Origin: Skeletonema tropicum
Lineage: Eukaryota > Bacillariophyta > Thalassiosirophyceae > Thalassiosirales > Thalassiosiraceae
Assembly (NCBI GenBank): GCA_037178625.1
Contig: CM074128.1
Coordinates: 992,001 to 1,056,000, forward strand
Direction of reading: 5' to 3'
Length of the DNA stretch: 64,000 nt
Of this stretch, positions 51,867-61,094 are shown one piece after another. The notes below the pieces were generated by a model. It made no database searches. It saw only the letters and a program-made list of their open reading frames with translations, and was not told the origin of the DNA. The translations under genes and the position numbers were made by a program. The first letter of the stretch is position 1; each line of letters begins with the position of its first letter.

Positions 51867-53316
51867 TTAAGCGTTCTCCTCATCATCGGCGGGGACGACA
51901 AGCTTGCGCTGACTTGTGGAAATCTCATACTTCTCCTTGGCCTCCTCAGATGGACCAGACATATCGTAAGCAGCTCCCTTGTGGTGTGAGATATCCAAAC
52001 CAACCTCTTCCTCAAGAGCATCGACACGGAACAAGCACATAGCGTTAAGAAGCAAGAAGTATGGGATCATGATGACACCAACCCACCCAATGATGAAAAG
52101 AATACCACAGATCTCAACACCCAAAAGCTTTGCTCCTTGTCCGTAGAAAGCTCCGTAGTTCTCAGTTCCGTAGGCGTTGGCAACAAGTCCAGGAGAGGCA
52201 AAGAGACCGGTGGCAATGCAGCCCCACATTCCATTTCCAAAGTGCACAGGGATGGCATCAACGGCATCATCAATCTTCAACTTGACAAGAAGGGACTGAG
52301 AAACCGATGTACACCCATCCCGCAATAATACCAATCACGAAGGCAGCCCATGGCTCGCAAACGGAGCATCCAGCAGTGATACCGACCAATCCAGAAAGAG
52401 CACCGTTCATGCACATGGTGATATCGTACATGGTCTCTCCAGTCTTCATACGGGTCATGAACATATCAGTGAACATGGCAGAGACGGATCCAGCAGCGGC
52501 GGCAAGGGTGGTAGTGACTGCGCAAAGGGCAGCGACGTCAGCATATCCGCCAGGAGAGATACCAAGAGTGGAACCGGGGTTGAATCCATACCATCCGACC
52601 CAAAGGATGAAGGTACCAAGCACTTGAAGGGCAACAGAGTGAGGAGGGAAGCTGACAGGCTCAGGGAGTTCATTGCCATCAGCATCGTAGAAGCGTCCAA
52701 TACGAGGTCCAAGGATCTTGGCAGCGTAGAGAGCGGTGATTCCTCCAGTCATGTGCACAACTCCTGATCCAGCGAAGTCAATCATACCAGATCCCAAGAA
52801 CTTGTTATCGGTGAAGGCGGAGAGGAATCCAGAAGAACTCCAGATGGCGTGCACAACAACGGGGTAGACAAATCCCGTAAGCATGAGGGAGTAGGCAATG
52901 TAGGCCTCGAACTTGCATCTCTCAGCAACAGTTCCAGCAACGATGGTAGCGGCGGTGGCAGCGAAGGCAAATTGGAAGAACCATCCGATCAAGTCACCTC
53001 CACCATGCATGTTGGCAAGGACGAAGTCGGAGTTTCCAATGAAGGTAATCTTGGTAGAATCAGCACCTCCGTAGGCAAAGGCATAACCGATAGTCCAGAA
53101 TCCAACTGCACCTCCACATGCATCTAAGATATTCTTGAGCATAATATTCTTGACGTTCTTAGCACGGATGGATCCGGCGCAGAGCATGGCGAAACCAGCT
53201 TGCATAAAGAATACCATTGCTCCGGCGAAGAGGAGGTAGAACACATCGAGACCACCGGCGGTGGCGGCGAGGCTCTCTTCAAGGGCGGTGAGTGCGCTGG
53301 CGTCTTCGGTAGACAT
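51867..53316 (-). CDS. Ammonium transporter (AMT family), one-base frameshift
   Basis: An AMT/Rh-type ammonium channel in two overlapping frames. From the ATG at 53316: VFYLLFAGAMVFFMQAGFAM, GAVGFWTIGYAFAYGG, SGVVHMTGGITALYAAKILG, LFILWVGWYGFNPGST-like sequence and GIIAGWVYIGF; then the frame shifts and resumes as SLLVKLKIDDAVDAIPVHFG to the stop at 51867. The span is 1450 nt, exactly one base over 483 codons, so one extra base near 52294-52298 explains everything. There is no realistic intron: the only GT-AG there is 19 nt and would delete conserved residues. Both sides of the break are well conserved, so an assembly error or a very recent mutation is likelier than an old pseudogene. The C-terminal tail (EEAKEKYEISTSQRKLVV) is normal. 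It would import ammonium at the plasma membrane. Confidence 0.9.
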
Positions 53317-53994
53317 TTTGATGTTTCTTTTTGTGATGAACTAATGGGTGTAATTCATTCAAATTATGAGCAAGCATGTCGATGAAGTGATGGTGGGTGT
53401 GGGCGCAGCGGATAACTTCCGCTGGGGAGGGCTGCAGTTGTTTCAAAAGGATCTTTCGGTGTCAAAATGCTCAGATGTTTCGGTACTAATTCCTGTGTGG
53501 CAACGTGGGAATTGGTATCTGTTTGTGGCGGTCAAAAATTTGAATCTTTTTGATTTGATTGCTTTCTTCCAACTGCAATTGCAATCTCGGCAGTTTTGTC
53601 CTTATTCTGTCAGAATATACGATCAGACCGCGCATCCGCGGCGGGATAACCTCCCTTCTCCCTTGCGCGTGCGTGTCCTAGCTACCAGCCATGATAAGAA
53701 AGGTCAGTGACGTGTGTATGACATCACTCTCTAGAGAGAGAGAGCTTATTTCTGTGTATCTGAGTACATCAGTATCTTGTTCAGTACAGTGAGATAGAAC
53801 AAAATAGGAGCAACAGGGAGCTTACATATCATTCAATGCACTCATAAGCTGCATAAGTCAAACAGAACTCTTTATGCATCATAAGCAGAGATAAGCAGCT
53901 ATTTAAATGCAATTGTAATATCAATATTTGTACTCACAGCAACTTCTTCAGCCTATGAATCCATTTAATGTTTATATTCCACACTGGTGTCTCA
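53317..53994. promoter_or_regulatory. Upstream region of the ammonium transporter
   Basis: A 678-bp spacer holding the AMT promoter and the upstream neighbour's 3' end (both minus strand). CACTCTCTAG followed by AG repeats is at about 53725-53742. A plus-strand ORF at 53366-53710 overlaps it but looks spurious. Confidence 0.3.
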
Positions 53995-55230
53995 TTAACA
54001 AATATCCAACTTATATCCGAAGTCAAGTGCCTTCAGTTCCTCAGCATACTTCTGCATCAAATGCCCATTCTTTGCAATGCCTTCTTCGCACCAAATTTTG
54101 AAGTACTTAGCATTGGGCTCGCTGATATCTGCCATGTTATCCAAGACTTGCTGGACAACAGCTTCATCGGCGGATACATCTAGAAATTGGAAGACTCCCG
54201 CCAACACTTCCTTTGGATGTGACGTAAAATCTTCCAGATGCACCCACATCACAGGTGACTCCAATACCTTTTCATCCATCAGCATATATTTGTGCAAAGC
54301 AATGTAGTTCTTCAGTAGAATCTCAAAATCGATATTACCACCCATTGCATCCCTTACAAATTTGTCGGTTCCATAAATATTCGCAATGGGATGACGAGTT
54401 ACGTAGATGAACTTTGTAGCCGATCGTTTTGGCTTCTTTGCTTTGTCAATGTCCACCGTCCCATCTTCTTTAACTGGCATATTGTAAAGACCTTCCAGAA
54501 ATGTCGCTAGCACAGCATTTTGTGGACTCTTTTCTACCCAAACCTTTGCTTTCATCAAGCCATTCTCTCCAAACTTCTTATTCTGGTCCCAGTGAGGACC
54601 AAATCTATTCAAAAGTCTGCTCAATGATGTCGGGTCTTGCAATATCTCCTTCTTGTTCTCTGCCGTCCAATGTACATCTTCGACAAGTGCATACCTGCCA
54701 ATCCCATCTTCTCGTGTGCTTCGTCCCTTCTTTGAATCAGATTTATCAAAGTTTGTGAATTCATACCCAACGCCAAAGCGGGGATACACATCTTGCATTA
54801 GCACACCTTCGGAGTAATCTACACCTGTATCGAATCGATTGCCAAATCCGACGATCTCAGGATGGGCTTTAATCCCTTCCCAGACTAGTGTAGTACCTGA
54901 ACGATGAGGTCCGCCAATGATTAGAATGGTTCGCTCGTTATCGTCAATGAATTGTCTCCATTTGTATGGCGACCATTTGTAATCCTTCCATCCCTTCCCA
55001 AGGAAAATTGCTGGTCCGTATTTATTGTAAAAGAAGTATAGCAGACCGCACACAAGGGCGTAGAATAGGGCAACTATAATGGCTGGATTGAAGTGATCTT
55101 TTTTCTCGTCATCGAAATCATTGCTTATGCTTTCATTGCTCTTGTCGGTAGGTGCTGCAGCCGATGGGGCGGCTTTGGCAGGTGCATTAGCCGCTGGTGC
55201 CTTCTTGCCCCTTCTTTGCTTTAGAACCAT
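53995..55230 (-). CDS. Type II membrane sulfotransferase
   Basis: A 411-residue protein from the ATG at 55230 (the preceding codon is GTG). An Ala/Lys-rich cytosolic start is followed by one membrane span (PAIIVALFYALVCGLLYFFY, about 49-68), then a lumenal catalytic domain: the layout of Golgi carbohydrate or tyrosylprotein sulfotransferases. The PAPS-binding 5'-phosphosulfate loop is IIGGPHRSGTTLVWEGI (about 104-120) and the 3'-phosphate motif is TKFIYVTRHPIANIYG (near 280). It transfers sulfate from PAPS to a glycan or protein; the acceptor is unknown, though diatoms make sulfated polysaccharides. Divergent from the Met-rich gene at 55605. Confidence 0.88.
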   Translation of the reverse strand: MVLKQRRGKKAPAANAPAKAAPSAAAPTDKSNESISNDFDDEKKDHFNPAIIVALFYALVCGLLYFFYNKYGPAIFLGKGWKDYKWSPYKWRQFIDDNERTILIIGGPHRSGTTLVWEGIKAHPEIVGFGNRFDTGVDYSEGVLMQDVYPRFGVGYEFTNFDKSDSKKGRSTREDGIGRYALVEDVHWTAENKKEILQDPTSLSRLLNRFGPHWDQNKKFGENGLMKAKVWVEKSPQNAVLATFLEGLYNMPVKEDGTVDIDKAKKPKRSATKFIYVTRHPIANIYGTDKFVRDAMGGNIDFEILLKNYIALHKYMLMDEKVLESPVMWVHLEDFTSHPKEVLAGVFQFLDVSADEAVVQQVLDNMADISEPNAKYFKIWCEEGIAKNGHLMQKYAEELKALDFGYKLDIC

Positions 55231-55604
55231 CACAAGATACTTTTTTTGTGGTCAGTAGTCGTTTCGTTTTGCTACAATGATGCTTCTAAGATTTGGCATG
55301 CATTGGTGCAATCTCAGCATTTGATCAAGAAGTATTGTAGGAGAATGTTCATGTCCATCACACCCAATAAATGCCTTCCAACTTCTGAAGCGGCAGTTTT
55401 TCGCGAAGTGCAGTGCAAAGCAAAAGAAGATCTTGCTTGTTTGAGAGGATTCTTCCTTTCGTGATGGACGGCCAGGCCAGAGGAAATCATAAGATCACTT
55501 TCCACGTGAAGATGGCATCAAAAATTGCGTTCCCGTATCGTACGACGCAGCCATAAAATAATAGCCGTCGCTACCAGCACAATAACATAAACAACTAACT
55601 CACC
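55231..55604. promoter_or_regulatory. Divergent promoter of sulfotransferase and Met-rich protein genes
   Basis: A 374-bp spacer between two ATGs. No distinctive motif was seen. Confidence 0.3.
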
Positions 55605-56558
55605 ATGATCTCAAGAACACTAAAAGTAGCAGGTGTGTCATCACTGGCACTTCTAACCTGCATGCCAAATCCCTCCACCGCTCAATTCGGTGTAGCAGGC
55701 AACAAGCGCGGCGCAGCTACCTTCGAAGAACTCAATAAACTTGCTGCGGAACGAGCCGAGGCCGGAGCTGCCGGCATGGCAGGATTGGAAGATTTGTTGG
55801 GAGATTTAGGTGGCATGGATTTGGGAGCGTTGATGGAGGGTTTGGACCCGGATACTTTGCAAGAATTGATTGCTGAGGGGATGAAAGATCCAGCGATTCA
55901 GGAGATGGTAAGCTTTCAATATAACGATTGAACTTTTTCATATTATTGTTACAATCAGCAACAACTCAACCTTTATTTAACGTCAAATCACAAATAATAG
56001 ATGAATGGAATGCAGGGAGCCATGGACGAACTCCTAAACATGGACAGTGAGCAACTTAAAGCCCAAATGACAGAGGCAATGAACATGCTTACATCCATGG
56101 ATATGCAACAAAACATCATTGATCAACAGGAAGAAGTTCTTGCAATGATGGAAGCGCAAGGTACAGCCACACCAGAGGAGATTGCTGAATATAGAGCTAA
56201 CCCAGAGCTATTCGCGGAGAAGATGAGCGAAGCTTTTGGTGAGATGAAAAAGATCTTTAGTGATCCCAAAGCATTAGATGAAGTTGTACAAATGATGAAG
56301 GGATTTGGTGAACTTATGAGCGATCCTAAGGGAGCAATGAGTAAGTTGGGAGCGGTGTTGCAAGATGCATTGGCAGATGATGAAAAGATTGAAGAGGCAC
56401 GATTGCAATTGCTTAGTGACCCAAGTGCCGCAGGAGTTGCTAATTTTGATTCGGAGGAGATGCAAGAGATCTTGAGAGATCCTGTCAAGTGGAAGAAGAG
56501 TGTGAAGGAGGGTCAGAGGATGATGATGGGAGGAGGTGTTGGAATGGGTGAGCTCTAA
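55605..56558 (+). CDS. Secreted or plastid Met-rich helical protein, function unknown
   Basis: Two exons: 55605-55907 and 56001-56558, with a 93-nt intron (GTAAGC...AATAG) joining AIQEM to MNGMQGAMDE; 286 aa. The N-terminus MISRTLKVAGVSSLALLTCM followed by PNPSTAQFGVAG is a signal peptide ending near STAQF, compatible with secretion or, if AQF acts as the Phe junction, plastid import. The rest is alpha-helical, rich in Met, Leu, Glu and Asp-Pro turns (DPDTLQELIAEGMKDPAIQE; SDPKALDEVVQMMKGFGELM; LRDPVKWKKSV). The repeated DP-helix-Met pattern recalls STI1-like chaperone-adaptor repeats, but this is only a resemblance. ATG in a CACCATG context. Confidence 0.75.
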
Positions 56559-57816
56559 ATATAGTGGAGTGTTTTAGTCTAAGTAATCCCATCAACAGCA
56601 ACGAATATGCTAGATTTGTTGATGCACATGTAAGGTAAAACTTGTATCATCTATCTTGCAATCGTCAACGGATTTGATTTTTATCTGAATAAAGCAGACG
56701 AAACTAGGTGGAATTAGGACATATTTGAAATATTATCAGCATGACAGAAGGAGAAGCACCTCCTTTCTGTCTAGAGAGGTATCGTAACCTACATTTCGTT
56801 GATAATATCTTTCAACACATCTAGAGGTATTTGCAGGCATGGCGGATATAGTTGCATGTTGACAGGGCACACAACGCTGCAAATCAAAGAACTTTTAACA
56901 TGGCACACTCTTCGATCTGGGATGAGCTCTGGACTTTGGAGTATTACTATCTGTTGCCACAGGTTATGGCAACTCTGTCTGTGCAATGAGCGGGAGAGAC
57001 TACAACAGATCAGGTGTTCAAGCATCAGGCTGGAGTTGGAGCTGGAGTCTGTTTGAATGAAGACGACACAAGCTCTTTAGTGGTGGTCTAAACACCTTAT
57101 AATACAAAGATGAAACAAACGTGACTTTCTGAAACTCGAATCCATCACCAGACCAGCCATTTGGCCATGTGTAGATTGGATAAATGAAGAGGGGATTACG
57201 CCAAACACTGACTTGCGTCTGATCAATGCAGGTCGAAGCAATAGCAAAACGAGAAGTACGATGACGATGGCCTCAGTCTCTGGACGTACTTCGATAGAGC
57301 TTTGTGATTATCTCGAATGCAAGCTTTGTAGGTGCTTCTCTTTAGACATCCAAAGCTAATTGATCTCTTTCTGTACAATGGCCATTGCTCATACTGTTGA
57401 AGTATTTCCTCCAAGCAGCTGGGCGAATCTGAAGTGTTTTCACCATAGTACCCTTACCGCTTGTTCTCAAAGATCCCAGGTCGAAGAACAGTACATCATT
57501 CAGCACATGCCCATGGCCATGGTGCAAGAACAAAGATCCCAGTTCTTTGGCTGAAGCATATGTAAGGGTTAACATTTCAGTTTCAAATACAACGACTAGA
57601 AAAATCTTGGTGGGATTATAATGAGGTATTACTTTAAAAGTGCATGAACACAGCTGCTTGATGATTATTGCTCTTGATGTTTTCTCATACAAAAGTGCCC
57701 TCTCTTGGCGCATCTTCTCCTCCCGACGCCCCACGAATGAAAAGGTTCTCTTCTTTGTCGCAAAAGCACCAGGCCAACATGTTGAGTCTGGCTGAGTGGC
57801 AAAGTCTCGTCAGACC
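56559..57816. other. 1.26-kb spacer without a supported gene
   Basis: Between the convergent Met-rich and metallothionein-like genes. Short ORFs on both strands (for example 56789-57025 and 57342-57734, minus) have no recognisable feature or lack an ATG. Nothing else stands out. Confidence 0.35.
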
Positions 57817-58020
57817 TTAGAGCTGGCACTTGCACTTTTCACTCTCACATCCACAAGAAGCACAGCAAGGGGTACCGCCAGCGCAACAGCCGCCACATCC
57901 ATCCCCTTTCTCTTCCTGAGGCTTGCAGCACATGCAGCTGGAGCAACTACTCTTGTCTTTGGGGCAGCAAGCGCAGCCTTCGTCACAGGCACATTTGATG
58001 TTGGCACAAGTTTTAGGCAT
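57817..58020 (-). CDS. Metallothionein-like Cys-rich peptide
   Basis: A 67-residue protein with 19 Cys in CxC, CC and CxxC pairs (MPKTCANIKCACDEGCACCP; CGGCCAGGTPCCASCGCE; EKCKCQL) and no aromatic residues. This composition is that of a metallothionein, which binds Zn, Cu or Cd through thiolate clusters and buffers metal in the cytosol. A Cys-poor hinge (KPQEEKGDG) separates two clusters of 10 and 9 Cys. Metallothioneins vary widely, so homology cannot be proved by eye, but the gene is convincing. It is divergent from the plastid protein at 58374. A longer frame on the same strand (57810-58349) is an overlap artefact. Confidence 0.82.
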   Translation of the reverse strand: MPKTCANIKCACDEGCACCPKDKSSCSSCMCCKPQEEKGDGCGGCCAGGTPCCASCGCESEKCKCQL

Positions 58021-58373
58021 GGTAGGATACTGCTCATTGATATTCTCTGCAAAGGTATTCTGCTCCGTTGGGTTTTAGTTGGGTTTGTTTGCTTGCGTGC
58101 GACACACTCCTTGACACTTCGATTGAACTTCATTGCTGTTTTGCCGCCGCTTCTGACAGCTGTCCGGCAGTAAATTTCTCTGTTTCCAGCAATAAGTATG
58201 ACGTATGCAAGCCCTTTTCCAAGATGACAACTGAAACATGACGGACGAGTTGACCGCATGTTGTACATAGCATGCAGGACCGGGCACCGGGCCATCAAGC
58301 CTTTGCTCTTTGGCTTATTATCGCCGATCACCGCTCTTCCATTGTTCACTACAACTACAAACTCACCATAACG
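58021..58373. promoter_or_regulatory. Divergent promoter of metallothionein-like and plastid-protein genes
   Basis: A 353-bp spacer. The frame of the downstream gene is open back to an ATG at 58272, but its signal peptide starts at 58374. No classic metal-response element was recognised. Confidence 0.3.
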
Positions 58374-59012
58374 ATGACCTATCTATGTGCTCTTTTCCTA
58401 GCAGTTGTTGTTACTTCGACAGCATTCAGCGTGGAGAACTCCTCGATGACAAGACATTATTCTTCCAGACAACCGACGCGGTCGAGAACAAAATTATTCT
58501 CGTCAGAAGAATCTGTCGACAGCTTAGGTGAAACTCTACTACGCATAAATTTCTCAGTTGTACAGGGTGCAGGAATCTTTGAGTCATATGCAAACAACGC
58601 ATTGGAGGCTGTTAGATCGTACACGCAATCTTTTCCTTTTGCGGCTGTGCTACCAGTTCAGCCGTTGACATACCTACCTGTTACAATGTCTGATGGAAGT
58701 CCAGCGTTAAAAGTTACATTTTTGAGGAAGAAGACAGCTGAGAAGGGCAGTCAGGATGGTGGAATTATTTTCACAAGTCGATTAGTATCAGAAGAGGACT
58801 GTGATCCAAATGGGCTTGAAAATTATGTATTACGTATTGAGTTACAAGCGAAGAGAATAAAAGAAGGGCAAACCATTCCGAAAATATTCAGTGAAAAGCA
58901 AATCTGCCTAGCTTTCATCAAAGGTCTATCTGAAACGAAAGGCCAGGAATTATTAGCAGAGGGGGGTGGAGTTGTTGTCGATAGTGTGTTTCACATCTGG
59001 ATGGCTGCTTGA
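58374..59012 (+). CDS. Plastid-targeted protein of unknown function
   Basis: A 212-residue protein from the ATG at 58374, chosen because it starts a clean signal peptide (MTYLCALFLAVVVTSTAFSV) with an Ala-Phe junction and a Ser/Arg/Thr-rich transit stretch (MTRHYSSRQPTRSRTKLFSS), the diatom plastid pattern. The in-frame ATG at 58272 would put 34 residues before it. The mature part (~155 residues) has a helical segment (ESYANNALEAVRSYTQSFPF) then alternating strands (SPALKVTFLRKKTAE; NYVLRIELQAKRIKEGQ) ending VVDSVFHIWMAA. No family recognised. Convergent with the LRR gene (171-bp gap). Confidence 0.75.
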   Translation: MTYLCALFLAVVVTSTAFSVENSSMTRHYSSRQPTRSRTKLFSSEESVDSLGETLLRINFSVVQGAGIFESYANNALEAVRSYTQSFPFAAVLPVQPLTYLPVTMSDGSPALKVTFLRKKTAEKGSQDGGIIFTSRLVSEEDCDPNGLENYVLRIELQAKRIKEGQTIPKIFSEKQICLAFIKGLSETKGQELLAEGGGVVVDSVFHIWMAA

Positions 59013-59183
59013 GGAATGAGTTGAGGAGTGAAAGCTTATGCAACACAATTGAAACCAAATGATAGAACAGCAGCAAATTGGTGACACCTTCTGGCAAGTT
59101 CATAGAAAGTTTGACAAGAGGCAATAATGTCTATCGTAAGTAACAGGGGAAACTCTTGAATTACTGTTGAGTTTCTGTGTATG

Positions 59184-60725
59184 TTAGTTCCGATATCTAT
59201 CACGAGTTTGTCTCTGCCTTGACAGTACTATTCCATCCAACAAACCCAGATTCCTCCGCTCATCAACCCAATGCAAAAACGATGGTGTTACAAGACTGTT
59301 GCACCCAAAAATATTGACATGCTGAAGCGTGGTGATCCCTTCCAAATCATTGTCGCGTTGTTTACACTTCATTAGAAATAATTTCAGAGCATCTGAGGTC
59401 AACCAATTACAATAAGAGAGATCTAATACTCTCAAGTCAGGTAGCAAATCATCTAATCCTGAAACAGATTCCCCATCGTCGCATCTGAATTGGTCGAATG
59501 GTTGTGGTGTGCTGGTAGAGGAGAAAGAGCCGCCAATAAGCATGTTTGCATCATGAGCCTGTTCAATAAGAGACGTGTTTTGTTGGCAGTTCCTAAAGCA
59601 ACCACTTAGACTCAAGTGTGTAATCCCTGGACACGTCTTTAATACTCTTCGAAGTGCATTTATGGAAATCCCTCCAAGAGATGAATTCGTCGAGCTTGCA
59701 ACACTCAGAGGAATGTCAATAAGTTCTAGTCGTGTCAAATGAATGCAGCCTACAGTTGCAATGTCGTGTGCGATTGTCTCCCAGTTATCACAGGAGGAAT
59801 CGTCCTCATCGCCGTTATTATCATCGAAAGGTGCGTTGGTGTCAACGTGGTTGGACTGTATTTTTGGACAAATTGCCAAAAGTCCAACATCACTTAACAA
59901 ATGAGTATCATCTTCGTCATCGCCTCTATCTCCCACATCCCTGTTGCAATGATCTTCTACAGGTGCTCCGGTCCCCTTCAATACTAATCTAGATGCAACA
60001 CCAGATTGCACCAAACTCTTTATCACACCATCAGTTATTGTTGACTCTGATTGAGGAGAATTTGCAAGTGCGATTGATATCTCACATAGTACATCAGATG
60101 ATACTGATTGTAATGCATTTCCTACATATTCATGGCCGCATGCAGCGACATACATTGGTAGTAAGGGACCTAAACGCTGTGCTGCAAGGTTTTGCAACGA
60201 AGAAATGCTGTTGATGTTGTCGTGTTCATAGTGTTTGTGCATGTCTTGTGTCAGCAGCCATCCAGGCTCGTGCCTCTCCCCACATGATGTTTCGTTTGCA
60301 GTACAGATATCATTATATCCCCCCTCCAACTGAAGTTTTCTCATACGTTGCCGCTGAAGCCTAAGGCGGAGTTGTCTATCATCAATTCTATCTTCTATAC
60401 GTCGTTCTTCCAATAGGAATCGTAGATGAGCCATACGCCGACCTACCGCAGCGCTTTGGCCAATCAATGCTGCATTTGATTGAGACCTTACTGTCGTTGT
60501 AGATGATGATGACTTTGAAGAAAATAACGTGGACCATTTATCTCTCCCTCCAAGTCCTGTTCCATCACGATGCCATCGTCCGACATCTTCTGCACGGAAT
60601 GTGGTGCGGACTGGGTTTCTGTACTCGTCCGCTTCTGTTGCATAATCGTTTAGAGTGTACCGATGGAGTAGATTGGTTTTCTTGTTGGCAAATTGGCCTG
60701 CTTGCTTCCCCTTTTTGCGTCCCAT
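59184..60725 (-). CDS. Leucine-rich-repeat protein (RNI/AMN1-like)
   Basis: A 513-residue intronless protein. The C-terminal ~200 residues have Cys-containing leucine-rich repeats of the F-box/AMN1 kind: CIHLTRLELIDIPLSV, CPGITHLSLSGCFRNC, LPDLRVLDLSYCNWLTSDAL and LQHVNIFGCNSLVTPSFL. The N-terminal half has an Arg-rich coiled part (RRIEDRIDDRQLRLRLQRQR) and a basic start (MGRKKGKQAGQFANKKTN) that could be nuclear. No F-box was recognised at the N-terminus, so an E3 adaptor role is possible but unproved. Divergent from the RING gene across a repeat-bearing promoter. Confidence 0.8.
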   Translation of the reverse strand: MGRKKGKQAGQFANKKTNLLHRYTLNDYATEADEYRNPVRTTFRAEDVGRWHRDGTGLGGRDKWSTLFSSKSSSSTTTVRSQSNAALIGQSAAVGRRMAHLRFLLEERRIEDRIDDRQLRLRLQRQRMRKLQLEGGYNDICTANETSCGERHEPGWLLTQDMHKHYEHDNINSISSLQNLAAQRLGPLLPMYVAACGHEYVGNALQSVSSDVLCEISIALANSPQSESTITDGVIKSLVQSGVASRLVLKGTGAPVEDHCNRDVGDRGDDEDDTHLLSDVGLLAICPKIQSNHVDTNAPFDDNNGDEDDSSCDNWETIAHDIATVGCIHLTRLELIDIPLSVASSTNSSLGGISINALRRVLKTCPGITHLSLSGCFRNCQQNTSLIEQAHDANMLIGGSFSSTSTPQPFDQFRCDDGESVSGLDDLLPDLRVLDLSYCNWLTSDALKLFLMKCKQRDNDLEGITTLQHVNIFGCNSLVTPSFLHWVDERRNLGLLDGIVLSRQRQTRDRYRN

Positions 60726-61094
60726 TGCATTGAACTGAAATGTCTGCCAGCTTGACTACAACTACAACTCTTCTGTCCCATAATAATAACTAGCCTCGCT
60801 GACGCTCGTCTAGCCGCTGCGCGGGTTTTCTAAATAAGAGAGGAGGCACAGGCTATCTATACTACGATATTGATTGTGTCTACATATATAGGGGTGTCCC
60901 CCCTGAACAATCAAATCTAAGCCAATCAAAGAAAGAGTCAATCGAAAATTCTAAAAACGGGGGGGCAAGGGGGGGTGTCCCCCCCTGAACAATCAAATCT
61001 AAGCCAATCAAAGAAAGAGTCAATCGAAAATTCTAAAAACGGGGGGAAGGGGGGGTGTCCCCCCCTGATACAAATACAATCAATCCCCCGCAAA
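60726..61094. promoter_or_regulatory. Divergent promoter of LRR and RING genes with tandem repeat
   Basis: A 369-bp spacer, about half of which is the tandem repeat at 60891-61070. Confidence 0.4.
60891..61070 (+). repeat. ~81-bp tandem repeat, two full copies and a third partial
   Basis: Each unit starts with a self-complementary GGGGGTGTCCCCC block, then a CTGAACAATCAAATCTAAGC stretch, CAATCAAAGAAAGAGTCAAT, and ends with TTCTAAAAACGGGGGG. Copies start near 60891, 60972 and 61052 and differ mainly in the length of G and C runs. The third stops after the first block. It lies ~30 bp before the RING-protein ATG. Confidence 0.95.

Noticed and set aside
52290..52330. Intron as explanation of the ammonium transporter frame change
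   Set aside because: The only GT-AG pair would be 19 nt and would remove conserved residues; introns here are 78-101 nt.
53366..53710. 114-codon plus-strand ORF upstream of the ammonium transporter
   Set aside because: No recognisable feature or neighbour support; it lies in the transporter 5' region.
56789..57734. Short ORFs between the Met-rich and metallothionein-like genes
   Set aside because: No ATG or no recognisable sequence feature; both strands open by chance.
57810..58349. 179-codon minus-strand frame over the metallothionein-like gene
   Set aside because: It overlaps the Cys-rich gene in another frame, has no domain and crosses the divergent promoter.
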